A DNA stretch of 64,000 nucleotides from Murimonas intestini (GTDB lineage: Bacteria > Bacillota > Clostridia > Lachnospirales > Lachnospiraceae), in contig NZ_JANKBI010000006.1 in assembly GCF_024622195.1 (NCBI RefSeq), positions 174,386 through 238,385 on the forward strand. The letters are read 5' to 3'. The notes below the pieces were generated by a model. The model made no database searches and had not been told where the DNA came from. It worked only from the letters and a program-made list of their open reading frames with translations. Each line of letters starts with the position of its first letter. Position 1 is the stretch's first letter. A program made the translations under genes and the position numbers. Shown in pieces: positions 34,848 to 42,940 of this stretch.

Positions 34848-36332
34848 TGAATCCTGTTGGTACTTTTTAGGTGTTTTTTTCTCAATTGCTTTAAATACCG
34901 TACTGAAATAAGTGGCGTCCTGGAAACCGACCATCTCCGCTACCTGATATACTTTCAGGTTCTTATCCTTCAACAGCTCTTTTGCATGCTTGATACGGAC
35001 TTGATTCAGGTACTTTGTCATATTCTGTCCTGTATATTTTTTGAATTGGGCACTGAAATACCAGATGTTGAGAAATACCGCATCTGCAACCTCCTGCACG
35101 TTGATATCATTCATATAATTTGCCTCGATATAGTTGAGCGCTTCCAATATAAACTTCGGGCGGTCATGTCCATTTTCACAGGCGGCATAAAGCTCAAACA
35201 GACAGCTTTTCACAGCATCCTCCCACTGACGGCGCGTTTCTGCCCGGTCGATCAGATGCATGATCCCCAGGTCCGCATCTGATTTCAGGATCTGGTCTTC
35301 CTGCAGACGGCGCTTGATCCCTACCAGTATCTCCAGACTCTCCTGCCGGATCCTGACAGGATCCAGAGCCTTCACATCTGAAGATACACGGCGAAATGAC
35401 TTTTCCAGCATTTTGAGCAGGTCCTGATCCTCTGATTTACGGATCATCTGCACGATCTGTTCTATGGAAAAATAATGGTACAGATGAAAATCCTGCAGAC
35501 GCTGCAGATACACCTGATATTTTTCCCAATCCAGCAGCCTGCAAATCCCATTAAATTTCAGATAGCCTGTTATCAGCCGGGTCCTCTCATAGGAAACTCT
35601 TAATCCAAAGCTCCCCTGGGCCTTAAAACATATTCCGGCTGACAGGCAATGGCCTTTATGTGCCATATCCTGAAATAACTTTTGATATAGCGGCAGACTT
35701 CCTTCCAGGGATCCCAGTGAAGACAACAGAAACACACTGCCCTCCGGCAGGTTTAATGCAAAGCATTCTACATCCTCCTGCTCAGACAGCAGTTCTGCAA
35801 TTCTTCCTGCAACCGGCTCCCTGTCATTTTCATTCCGGGGCTGAAAGAGAACCGCCTTGACGTTATCTTCTAAAAAACACTCACATTTCTCCTTTTCTCC
35901 AGTCAAAACTGCAGAAATTTCCTGCAGCATTTCTTCCTTTAGCTGCTGCGATTTTCTGGCATTTATCTCTTTTTCAAAGTGTTGAAGCAAATTTACTATG
36001 TCCTGATGGCGGCAGGGCTTCAGCAGATAATCCGAAGCTCCCCGCTTCATGGCCAGCCGCACATATTCAAAGTCAGAATAAGCGCTCAGAGCAACTACAC
36101 GGATTTCCGGCTTCATCTCTTTTAACTTGTCAATCAGATCAATTCCCTGGATAGTATCCATCTTCATATCTGTAATAACTACATCCACCTCATTCTTTTG
36201 AATGCAGTCCAGCGCTTCCCATCCGTCTTCAAAAGCACCCACTACCTGATACTGGGGACAAAATTTTTTCAGGATATAACAGATCCCCTTTAACGCTGTA
36301 TTCTCATCATCCACCAATACTATTCTTAACAT
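34842..36332 (-). CDS. Response regulator, REC-AraC type (YesN family)
   Basis: A 496-residue regulator: receiver (LVDDEN; Asp in VVITDMKMDTIQG; LLKPCR), a central region and a C-terminal AraC double HTH (VADAVFLNIWYFSAQFKKYTG; VAEMVGFQDATYFSTVFKAIEKK). It lies 18 bases after the kinase gene. It should activate the transporter/GH172 genes and perhaps its own operon. Two boxes of the same design (34834-34847 and 38971-38985) are candidate sites. Confidence 0.88.
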   Translation of the reverse strand: MLRIVLVDDENTALKGICYILKKFCPQYQVVGAFEDGWEALDCIQKNEVDVVITDMKMDTIQGIDLIDKLKEMKPEIRVVALSAYSDFEYVRLAMKRGASDYLLKPCRHQDIVNLLQHFEKEINARKSQQLKEEMLQEISAVLTGEKEKCECFLEDNVKAVLFQPRNENDREPVAGRIAELLSEQEDVECFALNLPEGSVFLLSSLGSLEGSLPLYQKLFQDMAHKGHCLSAGICFKAQGSFGLRVSYERTRLITGYLKFNGICRLLDWEKYQVYLQRLQDFHLYHYFSIEQIVQMIRKSEDQDLLKMLEKSFRRVSSDVKALDPVRIRQESLEILVGIKRRLQEDQILKSDADLGIMHLIDRAETRRQWEDAVKSCLFELYAACENGHDRPKFILEALNYIEANYMNDINVQEVADAVFLNIWYFSAQFKKYTGQNMTKYLNQVRIKHAKELLKDKNLKVYQVAEMVGFQDATYFSTVFKAIEKKTPKKYQQDSQ

Positions 36333-36350
36333 AAAAGCCCCCTCCTTACC

Positions 36351-38075
36351 TTATACTTCTTCGTGTTCTGCAGTTACATACGGCAGCAATATTGTAATCT
36401 GTGTTCCCTCCTTTTCAGCGCTTTCTATCCATATTTTTGTTTTATCCGGATAGGCATCCTTCAGGCGCTGGGACACCAGCTGGATGCCCAGTCCTGTCTG
36501 GGGTGTGATCTCATCTAACTTTGCCCTTAACCGTGCCAGCTTGTCTTTATCCATCCCAACACCATTATCAATGATCTCCATTTTGACCATATCTCCCGCC
36601 ATTTTGGCAGTGATCACAATTTCTCCTGTCCCACTCTTCCCCGTAAACGCATATTTAATTGCATTCTCTACCACAGGCTGGATCAGAAGCTTGGGGACCT
36701 GGCATTCATATACCTCCTGGTCAACCAGGATCTTATAAGAGAGTTTATTTTCGAACCGCATCGCCTGGATTCCAAGATACTTTTCTAGCTGACTGATATC
36801 TTCACCCAATGTCACAAGCTCATCAGACTGAGAAGCAGAATAACGCAGAATTTCAGCAAGCGTAACAACCACATCTCCTATCTCCATCTGATCCTCAATA
36901 ATAAGCATCCAGTGGATCATGTCCAGTGTATTATACAGAAAATGCGGATTCAGCTTCGATTTCAGAGCCGCCATCTCCGAACGGCGGTACAGCTTCTGCT
37001 GTTCTACAGTAGTGTGAAGCAATTCCCTGATCTTCCGTATCATATTATTGAAGTTGTCAATCAGGATCTTAAACTCGTTATTTACATTATTATCTATCAC
37101 AAAATTCAAATCGCCCCTCTGTACATACTCCATACCCTTCAGAAGTTTGTTCATAGGTTTAAAAATGCTGAATATAAGACTGATCGGCAGGATCAGCAGG
37201 ATAGCCAATGTAAAGACAGCAATAATCCCAAAATAAACGTAAAGTTCTTTTATATTGTCAGCCAGTAATTGATCCGACAATTTAGCTGAGATCCCCCAAT
37301 TCTGAAATTCGATGGGAAATCTTATCTTTAACTCATCCACCCCATAATATTGATAAATATATTTACTGACAGTATCATGCTCGTTTGAATACATTATCTG
37401 ATTTGAGGAATTTAACAGGTAAATTTTACTTCCATCGCTTACTTCTTTATCAAAAATATCACCGACTACTTCCTGTTTTAGTACCATAACAAGTGTTCCC
37501 AGAACGATATCCCCATCCGTGAGATAAGTAACTGCACTTAGCTGTTCCGGAAAAATCCCGGTCACTTCCCAGCGAATAGAATTCCCTAATAATGTATTAT
37601 AACCATTTACATAAGAAAGATAATACTCGGGAATATCCTCCAGGGCTCTGCTGTAAAAGCAATTGATCGGCGGCTGGTCCTTCATAAATATGTATATATT
37701 ATCAATCAGGTCCAGATTCTGGTTTTTCAATATACTTTGCATTATTGCACTTTTCCCTATACGGTAATAGTCCGGAGCCTCCCGTATCCTTTCCAGATTC
37801 TGCTTGATCGCATAGTCTCCCTTAAGCTCCTGTACCGCATCATTACACTGCTGGAGACGCAGGTCTACACGCTTTGAAATCTGATACACTGTCTGTTCAA
37901 AGAGAGTATCCGTATTTTTCACAACAATATTGTCACTTAAATACCGCGCAAAGATCAGCTGTATAATGAGTACAATCACAGTCACCACCGTAAATAGAAG
38001 AATAATCTTCACCGATAATCTGTTCTTATTTTTCCTGAACAAAAGCTTTTGTCTGAATGGTGAATTCTTTTCCAA
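36351..38075 (-). CDS. Sensor histidine kinase, YesM family
   Basis: A 574-residue kinase with two membrane helices (about 22-45 and 275-295) bounding an extracytoplasmic sensor, a HAMP segment, His_kinase motif KLNPHFLYNTLDMIHW (His about 376) and a HATPase domain (QPVVENAIKYAFTG; DNGVGMD; GIQLVSQRL). It appears to start with TTG at 38075, preceded by GGAGG at 9 bases, and so overlaps the end of the thioredoxin-fold gene by 50 bases. That coupling links the redox-type protein with the sensor. Confidence 0.86.
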   Translation of the reverse strand: MEKNSPFRQKLLFRKNKNRLSVKIILLFTVVTVIVLIIQLIFARYLSDNIVVKNTDTLFEQTVYQISKRVDLRLQQCNDAVQELKGDYAIKQNLERIREAPDYYRIGKSAIMQSILKNQNLDLIDNIYIFMKDQPPINCFYSRALEDIPEYYLSYVNGYNTLLGNSIRWEVTGIFPEQLSAVTYLTDGDIVLGTLVMVLKQEVVGDIFDKEVSDGSKIYLLNSSNQIMYSNEHDTVSKYIYQYYGVDELKIRFPIEFQNWGISAKLSDQLLADNIKELYVYFGIIAVFTLAILLILPISLIFSIFKPMNKLLKGMEYVQRGDLNFVIDNNVNNEFKILIDNFNNMIRKIRELLHTTVEQQKLYRRSEMAALKSKLNPHFLYNTLDMIHWMLIIEDQMEIGDVVVTLAEILRYSASQSDELVTLGEDISQLEKYLGIQAMRFENKLSYKILVDQEVYECQVPKLLIQPVVENAIKYAFTGKSGTGEIVITAKMAGDMVKMEIIDNGVGMDKDKLARLRAKLDEITPQTGLGIQLVSQRLKDAYPDKTKIWIESAEKEGTQITILLPYVTAEHEEV

Positions 38076-38829
38076 CGATATTTGCCTCCATATATTCTTT
38101 TATCTCATCAACATTTACAAGGCATTTTCCATTAACAAACAGCGCGGGAACTTCCAGGCCGTCCGTCTTCCCATATGCCTGCCAATATGCCTTCATCAGT
38201 TCCTTATTCTCCCCGGCAAGCACATCATATTTCAAAAAATAATTGTCAAAATCATCAATCTGACTTTTTATCTTGTCAAAATATTCCTTCATTTCAACAC
38301 AGTCCGGGCACTGCACCATATAGAAATATACCATTTTATCAAGTGTCTTCTCCTGGTAGACTGGCTCAGCAACTTCAAGACCCAGATATCCCGGCGAGTG
38401 CAGGCCCGTCCTGTCCCTCTGAACTTCTGACAGAAAAAAGGCGCTGATCTCCTCCGTTCCCGTCAGAATGGTCTCGTCAATAAACATAATCGGCTGTATC
38501 GTACTTGTAATTTGATACTCCTCTTTATAGCTCTGATACAAATCCTGGTATTTAGTAAAAAAAGTATTATATACAGTCAGATTTACACTTTCGGTCAGAT
38601 TATTTTCTTTTAAAAGGTTTTGATATTTCCGATAAAATTCTTCCTCTGTTTTGCATGCCTTACAGGGTACCCCATTTGAAGAGCAGCCGCCGCAGGAATC
38701 ATAGATAAAAGCTACTGCCTCAACTTTCCTCTGTTTATTTACTCCTGCAAAGATAAAGACAGCCGCTGTCAATAATACAATAGCTGCAATTCCTGTGATT
38801 CCTGCAATTACTATTTTCTTCCTTTTCAT
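38026..38829 (-). CDS. Membrane-anchored protein with two thioredoxin-like folds
   Basis: A 267-residue protein with an N-terminal membrane helix (about 7-27) and two thioredoxin-fold halves on the outside. The first has an unusual Cys-rich opening YDSCGGCSSNGVPCKACK and a cis-Pro region TIQPIMFID. The second has CPDC in YMVQCPDCVEMKEYF and a cis-Pro region EVPALFVNG. It may be a disulfide oxidoreductase or a partner of the kinase it overlaps. A signal-sensing role is inference from operon position. The ATG at 38829 was chosen over upstream codons because GGGGG lies a few bases before it. No close named homologue is recognised. Confidence 0.72.
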   Translation of the reverse strand: MKRKKIVIAGITGIAAIVLLTAAVFIFAGVNKQRKVEAVAFIYDSCGGCSSNGVPCKACKTEEEFYRKYQNLLKENNLTESVNLTVYNTFFTKYQDLYQSYKEEYQITSTIQPIMFIDETILTGTEEISAFFLSEVQRDRTGLHSPGYLGLEVAEPVYQEKTLDKMVYFYMVQCPDCVEMKEYFDKIKSQIDDFDNYFLKYDVLAGENKELMKAYWQAYGKTDGLEVPALFVNGKCLVNVDEIKEYMEANIVGKEFTIQTKAFVQEK

Positions 38830-38885
38830 TTCATCCCCCACCTCTTCTATAAAAGCCATTACCAAAAGTAATTTTAAATGGCTTA

Positions 38886-38918
38886 TTGCATGTGACCATA
38901 AAGGTACTGAACAACTAC
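38886..38918. repeat. Diverged copy of intergenic repeat end
   Basis: TTGCATGTGACC and AAGGTACTGAACAACTAC, with a few changed bases between, match the conserved end of the repeat elements at 15682-15717 and 15875-15906. The rest of the element is absent. It sits in the leader of the thioredoxin-fold gene. Confidence 0.5.
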
Positions 38919-39074
38919 AATTTTATAATAACAATAACCCGTATGATTTTATTTAAAATTTTCATGAAATCTTTAAAAATCATTGGGTTTTATTTAAAAA
39001 AAGCCCTGATGCCACGCTCCCACCGCCACTCTGCCACGAAAAAAAGAGCTATCACTGGCTCCCTGAATTTATAG

Positions 39075-39105
39075 AAAAAGACACCTGCCATTTCTGACAA
39101 GTGCC
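39075..39105 (-). terminator. Arsenic operon terminator
   Basis: On the minus strand GGCACTTG pairs with CAGGTGTC (39080-39105, 8 bp including G-T pairs, 10-base loop) and is followed by TTTTTC. It lies just after arsC. Apart from two changed bases, the whole 33 bases at 39073-39105 recur at 41374-41406 on the other side of the operon. Confidence 0.75.
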
Positions 39106-39122
39106 CCACATTTCAAATCCAA

Positions 39123-39530
39123 CTATATCAAACCATCATATATCAAACTTCTTAGTTCCTTCATCTTCCGTTCAATTGCACGCGCAGTTTCAATAAATAC
39201 CTCATCCGTTTTCCCGGTTGGATCATCCAGCCCCCAGTCTTCACGATGCCTGCATGGAAGGCATGGGCACTGCACATTACATCCCATTGTCACTGCCACA
39301 TCTACAGGCGGAATATCGGAAAGCAGCTTTGGATACTGCGTCTGTTCCATGTCAATCCCGTAAAGCTGTTGCATAATCCTCACAGCATCCTGGTTGATCT
39401 GCGGTTTCGTTTCCGTTCCGGCAGAATAGCTTTCAAATACATCCGAAGCCAGGTGTTTCCCCAATGCTTCCGCCATCTGGCTGCGGCAGGAATTATGGAC
39501 GCAGATAAAAGCCACCTTACATTTATCCAT
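39123..39530 (-). CDS. arsC: Arsenate reductase, thioredoxin-coupled (LMW phosphatase type)
   Basis: A 135-residue cytoplasmic enzyme reducing arsenate to arsenite for export. The P-loop is FICVHNSCRSQMAEA (Cys10 nucleophile, Arg16). The redox cysteines lie in MGCNVQCPCLPC near residue 83-94, followed by WGLDDPTGK. The length fits the family. It is the last gene of the arsenic operon, six bases after the small redox protein gene. Confidence 0.92.
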   Translation of the reverse strand: MDKCKVAFICVHNSCRSQMAEALGKHLASDVFESYSAGTETKPQINQDAVRIMQQLYGIDMEQTQYPKLLSDIPPVDVAVTMGCNVQCPCLPCRHREDWGLDDPTGKTDEVFIETARAIERKMKELRSLIYDGLI

Positions 39531-39536
39531 AACGCC

Positions 39537-39890
39537 CTACCCTCTCGCCTTCTTCAATAATTTCACCACTTCATCCTTCTTCAAGACTTTCCCATAAGCA
39601 ACTACCCTGCCATCCACAACCAGCGCAGGAGTCGTCATAACGCCATAAGCCGCAATCTGCGTAAAATCCGTGACATGCTCGATCTCCGTGTCCATCCCCA
39701 GCTCTTTAAGCGCTTCCAACGCTGCGGCCTCCAGTTCATTGCACTTCGCACATCCCGAACCCAGCACCTTCACGCTGCAGCCCGCTGTCTTTGCTTTCTC
39801 TGCTTCTGCCATGGTATCCGCATTACAATTTCCGCCACAGCAGCATCCATTCCCCTCTACTTCCTGTTTTTTCTTACCAAATAAACCCAT
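39537..39890 (-). CDS. Small thioredoxin-like redox protein (thioredoxin_3 type) in arsenic operon
   Basis: A 117-residue protein with a thioredoxin-like fold: active-site pair in VLGSGCAKCNELE (CAKC) and a cis-Pro in VMTTPALVVDG. The N-terminus carries a Cys-rich stretch GNGCCCGGNCNAD that may bind metal or metalloid. Such proteins often accompany DUF318-type arsenic permeases and may supply electrons or handle arsenite. It lies between the permease and arsC genes. Confidence 0.85.
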   Translation of the reverse strand: MGLFGKKKQEVEGNGCCCGGNCNADTMAEAEKAKTAGCSVKVLGSGCAKCNELEAAALEALKELGMDTEIEHVTDFTQIAAYGVMTTPALVVDGRVVAYGKVLKKDEVVKLLKKARG

Positions 39891-39908
39891 ATTCCTTTCC
39901 TCCCTGTG

Positions 39909-40907
39909 CTAAATAAGTAAAAAATGAAAAATATTAAACAGGTACCCTACCAAAATAATCCCAAACGTACATATGGCAATAAACAGCGCCAGCAGCTTCG
40001 GTTTCACCGCCTTGCGCAGCATGATCATAGACGGAAGGGACAGCGTCGTGACAGCCATCATAAACGCCAGGATCGTGCCAAGCTGCGCCCCCTTATAAAG
40101 CAGGGCCTCGGCAACCGGGATCGTCCCGAAAATATCTGCATACATGGGAACCCCAAGCACGGTTGCAAGAACCACCCCAAATGGGTTATTGCTTCCCAGC
40201 ACAGCCTCCACCCAGCTCTTCGGAATCCAGTTGTGGATCAATGCGCCGATTCCCACACCCACCAGGATATAGGGGAACACCTTCTTAAAGGTAGAGACCA
40301 CCTGGTCCTTTGCATAAACCCACCGTTCCCTCTGGGACAGTGTGGGGGACTCAATATCCACCGCACTTGCATTGCGGATAAACTCCTCCACATAAGGCTC
40401 CATATGCAGCTTTTCAATCAACGTGCCTCCGATCACCGCAATCACAAGACCGACAACCACATAGGCCGCCGCAATCTTAGTCCCGAAAATACTCATCAAC
40501 AGAACAAGGCTTCCCAGATCCACCATCGGTGAAGAAATCAGAAACGAAAACGTCACTCCCAGGGGCAGTCCCGCGCTGGTAAAGCCGATAAACAGCGGAA
40601 TGGAAGAGCAGGAACAGAATGGCGTTACCGTCCCCAAAAGAGCCGCAATCATATTTGCCCAAATGCCATGGAACCGCCCCATAATCTTTTTGCTCCGCTC
40701 CGGAGGGAAATAACTCTGGATATAAGATATCATAAGAATCAAAAGACACAAAAGCACGGTAATCTTCATCACATCATAAATAAAAAAATGCACGCTTCCA
40801 CCCAGACGTGAGTCCACATCCATCCCCAAAGAGGAAAGCAGATTCCCAATCAGAAAATTCAGCCACTGCATGCCAAGCACTTCATTCTGGATAAAATCCC
40901 ATATCAT
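39909..40907 (-). CDS. DUF318/ArsP-type arsenic permease
   Basis: A 332-residue membrane protein with about eight to ten helices. The motif TPFCSCSSIPLFIGF (about residue 97) is the family signature whose cysteines bind the trivalent arsenical in ArsP. It should export arsenite or organoarsenicals across the membrane. Its ATG overlaps the arsR stop (ATGA), so it is co-translated with the repressor. Whether inorganic or methylated arsenic is the substrate cannot be read from the sequence. Confidence 0.88.
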   Translation of the reverse strand: MIWDFIQNEVLGMQWLNFLIGNLLSSLGMDVDSRLGGSVHFFIYDVMKITVLLCLLILMISYIQSYFPPERSKKIMGRFHGIWANMIAALLGTVTPFCSCSSIPLFIGFTSAGLPLGVTFSFLISSPMVDLGSLVLLMSIFGTKIAAAYVVVGLVIAVIGGTLIEKLHMEPYVEEFIRNASAVDIESPTLSQRERWVYAKDQVVSTFKKVFPYILVGVGIGALIHNWIPKSWVEAVLGSNNPFGVVLATVLGVPMYADIFGTIPVAEALLYKGAQLGTILAFMMAVTTLSLPSMIMLRKAVKPKLLALFIAICTFGIILVGYLFNIFHFLLI

Positions 40908-41200
40908 TGTCCGTCTCCTCCTTTCCCTTTACAGCAGGACAGTCCCTCAATAAACTGTTTAAATGCCAAAAGCGTTTCACAATGCAGGGAATAATGGGAC
41001 CACTTCCCCTCCTTCCTTGTCTCCACAAGTCCGCATTCACAGAGAATCTTCATATGATGGGAAAGTGTAGGCTGGGTAATCTCAAATTTCTCCAGCAGCT
41101 TGCAGCCGCATTTTTCTCCATCCGAAAGCATCTGAACAATCTGCAGGCGGTTCGTATCCCCAAGCGCCTTACATATCAATGCTACATCCATTGTATTCAT
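40904..41200 (-). CDS. arsR: ArsR-family metalloid-responsive repressor
   Basis: A 98-residue winged-helix repressor. The DNA-recognition helix is QPTLSHHMKILCECGL. A Cys pair (Cys31, Cys33 in GEKCGCKLLEKF) lies where As(III) binds in classical ArsR; further Cys (SCCKGKG) are near the C-terminus. The ATG at 41200 was chosen because GAGG lies 8 bases upstream. It represses its own operon from the palindrome at 41212-41233. Confidence 0.9.
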   Translation of the reverse strand: MNTMDVALICKALGDTNRLQIVQMLSDGEKCGCKLLEKFEITQPTLSHHMKILCECGLVETRKEGKWSHYSLHCETLLAFKQFIEGLSCCKGKGGDGQ

Positions 41201-41211
41201 AGTATTCACCT

Positions 41212-41264
41212 CACATAGATATTTGTCTATGTGTCATTATATGTGATACATAGATGATTGTCAA
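41212..41264 (-). promoter_or_regulatory. ars promoter and ArsR operator
   Basis: On the minus strand TTGACA (41259-41264) and TATAAT (41236-41241) are exactly 17 bp apart, a consensus promoter. Just downstream is a perfect palindrome CACATAGA-N6-TCTATGTG (41212-41233) over the start site. A matching half-site ACATAGAT (41248-41255) lies in the promoter spacer. This is a strong candidate ArsR operator. Confidence 0.85.
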
Positions 41265-41524
41265 TATGATTTTCATTTCATAAACCACCATCTTTTGGAC
41301 ACCGAAAATATCTCCACAAGAACTTCATCTGGATATTCCGCAATAAAAAAACTTTCCTGACTCTACTATGTACAGAAAAAGGCACCCGCCATTTCTGACA
41401 AGTGCCTATGGAAAGCATTATTCAATTTTTATCAGTTCCGTGGCTTGATATAATCACAGATTAACACGCACACATCCAAAGAGATGTTTCACATAATCAG
41501 CTTATAAACAATTTCACGCCGCGC
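41265..41524. other. 260-base gap without a gene
   Basis: Between the ars promoter and the GNAT gene I see only the second hairpin at 41374-41406 and AT-rich sequence. No ORF with a ribosome binding site was found. Confidence 0.5.
41374..41406 (-). terminator. Terminator upstream of ars operon, twin of 39073-39105
   Basis: On the minus strand GGCACTTG pairs with CGGGTGCC (41381-41406) and is followed by TTTTTC. It probably ends the transcript of the GNAT/DUF genes to its right. It differs from the hairpin after arsC at two positions of 33. Confidence 0.7.
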
Positions 41525-41992
41525 TCAGACTTCTTTCACATAAATATTCTTCTCCGTGTCCAGCACAAAACCACAGGACAGCAATACGCCGCAGGAGGCT
41601 TTATTGTCCTCATCCGGCTGTACAACAATTCTTTTAGCATCACTGTGAAGAGTGATTTTTTTCACTAGATCCAGCACAATCTGCCTGCCATATCCTTTGT
41701 GGATATAATCATTTTCTCCAATCATATAATCTATACTGTAGGAACCACCCAGTTCTGTATAGCCTTCCCATAGTTCATCACTGTCTTTGCAGGCATAATA
41801 CTGACAAAATCCAATGGGCCTTCCTTCGTGTTCCACAATAAAATGATGTATCCAGTTATATTCACTGTCCTGCTTTTCTATTTCATAAATCCAGTCCGCT
41901 GGATGCTCATACCACTTTGCTACATGTGGTTCATACAGCCACTTTTTAAATATGGATAAATCATCCATGCTCATTTTTCTAAGTTCAATCAT
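41525..41992 (-). CDS. GNAT acetyltransferase, AAC(6')-like family
   Basis: A 155-residue acetyltransferase of the Acetyltransf_8/AAC(6') type: IELRKMSMDDLSIFKKWLYEPHVAKWY at the start, GFCQYYACKD in the middle, IDYMIGENDYIHKGYGRQIVLDLV (acetyl-CoA motif A) and NKASCGVLLSCGFV near the end. It may acetylate an aminoglycoside or another amine; resistance function is not established. The ATG at 41992 is preceded by AAGGAG at 7 bases; an ATG two codons upstream is too close to that site. Confidence 0.8.
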   Translation of the reverse strand: MIELRKMSMDDLSIFKKWLYEPHVAKWYEHPADWIYEIEKQDSEYNWIHHFIVEHEGRPIGFCQYYACKDSDELWEGYTELGGSYSIDYMIGENDYIHKGYGRQIVLDLVKKITLHSDAKRIVVQPDEDNKASCGVLLSCGFVLDTEKNIYVKEV

Positions 41993-42037
41993 CTTCATAC
42001 TCCTTATGCTGGTCCATCCCGTCTTGCAAGCCCTCCT

Positions 42038-42400
42038 CTATACAGCTCCCTGCTTTCTGAGAATTTTATCCATCGTTTTTCCCCTGGCAAGTTCGTCAAT
42101 CAATTTATCAAGATAACGGATTTCCCGCATAAGCGGTTCTTCAATCTCCTCCACTCTTACACCGCAGACGGTTCCCTTTATCAACGTCCTGTCCGGATTC
42201 AGCTTTGGTGCATTGCGAAAGAAATCCGCATAGTTCATCGGCTCTTCACATATTTTTTCCAATTCCTCCTGGCTGTATCCTGTAAGCCACCGGATAATCT
42301 CATCTACTTCCTCTTTTAAACGCCCCTTTTTTACGGCTTTATTCACAAGAAGGGGATATATCTTTGAAAAACTCATCTGATACACTTTATCGTTGCTCAT
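42038..42400 (-). CDS. DUF2200 family protein
   Basis: A 120-residue cytoplasmic protein with the DUF2200 signature: KVYQMSFSKIYPLLVNKAVKKGR followed by EVDEIIRWLTGYS and later KGTVCGVRVEEIEEPLMREIRYLDKLIDELARGK. The function of the family is unknown. The ATG at 42400 was chosen because GGAGG lies 8 bases upstream; the longer open frame overlaps the previous gene. Confidence 0.8.
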   Translation of the reverse strand: MSNDKVYQMSFSKIYPLLVNKAVKKGRLKEEVDEIIRWLTGYSQEELEKICEEPMNYADFFRNAPKLNPDRTLIKGTVCGVRVEEIEEPLMREIRYLDKLIDELARGKTMDKILRKQGAV

Positions 42401-42459
42401 TGATGCTGCCTCCAAATCAATCTGACTTTCTGTAAAAGCTGTCCCGCCAGTGAAACATC

Positions 42460-42858
42460 CTAACGCTTCCCCGCAGAAAAAATAGCTGCTTCTTTTATCC
42501 ACCCCATAAGTTCATCGTCAACTTCATCCGGCTCTGAAATAAGGATATGGTGTGTCCATCGGTTAGGATAAGGTTCCGCAGACACATCAATCCTCGGCGA
42601 TTCAACCTTATGCCCCAAACCAAATGACACAACAATATAGGAACTGGGACAATCCTTTTTCTTCCTCACCCGTGCAAAAGAAACACACGAAAACATATAT
42701 TTATTTGAAAATGATATCTGCGTTTTCTGTACTTTAATACAGACTTCCCCTATTTCAGATAAAATACGCTGTTCAAGCTGTTCATACAAAGGCAGAGCAT
42801 CCATGTTTTTTTCAAAGAATAACAATATTCTCTCATCCATCTGCATCTGCATCCTCAT
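42460..42858 (-). CDS. DUF5655-like small protein
   Basis: A 132-residue cytoplasmic protein. It resembles DUF5655 proteins (LPLYEQLEQRILSEIGEVCIKVQKTQISFSNK; HHILISEPDEVDDELMGWIKEA). Proteins of this sort are often encoded beside DUF1801/DUF1905 proteins, as here. The start is uncertain among four in-frame ATGs; the one at 42858 best fits an AAGGTG site. Function unknown. Confidence 0.65.
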   Translation of the reverse strand: MRMQMQMDERILLFFEKNMDALPLYEQLEQRILSEIGEVCIKVQKTQISFSNKYMFSCVSFARVRKKKDCPSSYIVVSFGLGHKVESPRIDVSAEPYPNRWTHHILISEPDEVDDELMGWIKEAAIFSAGKR

Positions 42859-42940
42859 CTCCAATCACCTTTTCTATTTCCTTCAATATACCACAAATAT
42901 CAAATGATTAAAATACAAGAATCTCTTTCCACTCCCTGCT

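Larger units (their letters stand above)
38830..39122. promoter_or_regulatory. Upstream region of thioredoxin-YesMN-Opp-GH172 locus
   Basis: No gene is seen in this 293-base gap. TTTTATAATAACAATA (38921-38936) and CTTTAAAAATCATTG (38971-38985) match the boxes before the substrate-binding protein gene and end 64 bases apart, as there. A diverged copy of the intergenic repeat lies at about 38886-38918. The left-hand arsenic-operon terminator lies at 39075-39105. Confidence 0.5.

Noticed and set aside
38886..39074. A 62-codon plus-strand frame in the gap before the arsenic operon
   Set aside because: It overlaps the repeat and the promoter boxes, is highly biased to Ile/Lys and lacks a ribosome binding site.
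39924..40532. A 202-codon plus-strand frame opposite the arsenic permease
   Set aside because: It is His/Gln-rich, typical of antisense to a membrane protein gene, and has no ribosome binding site.
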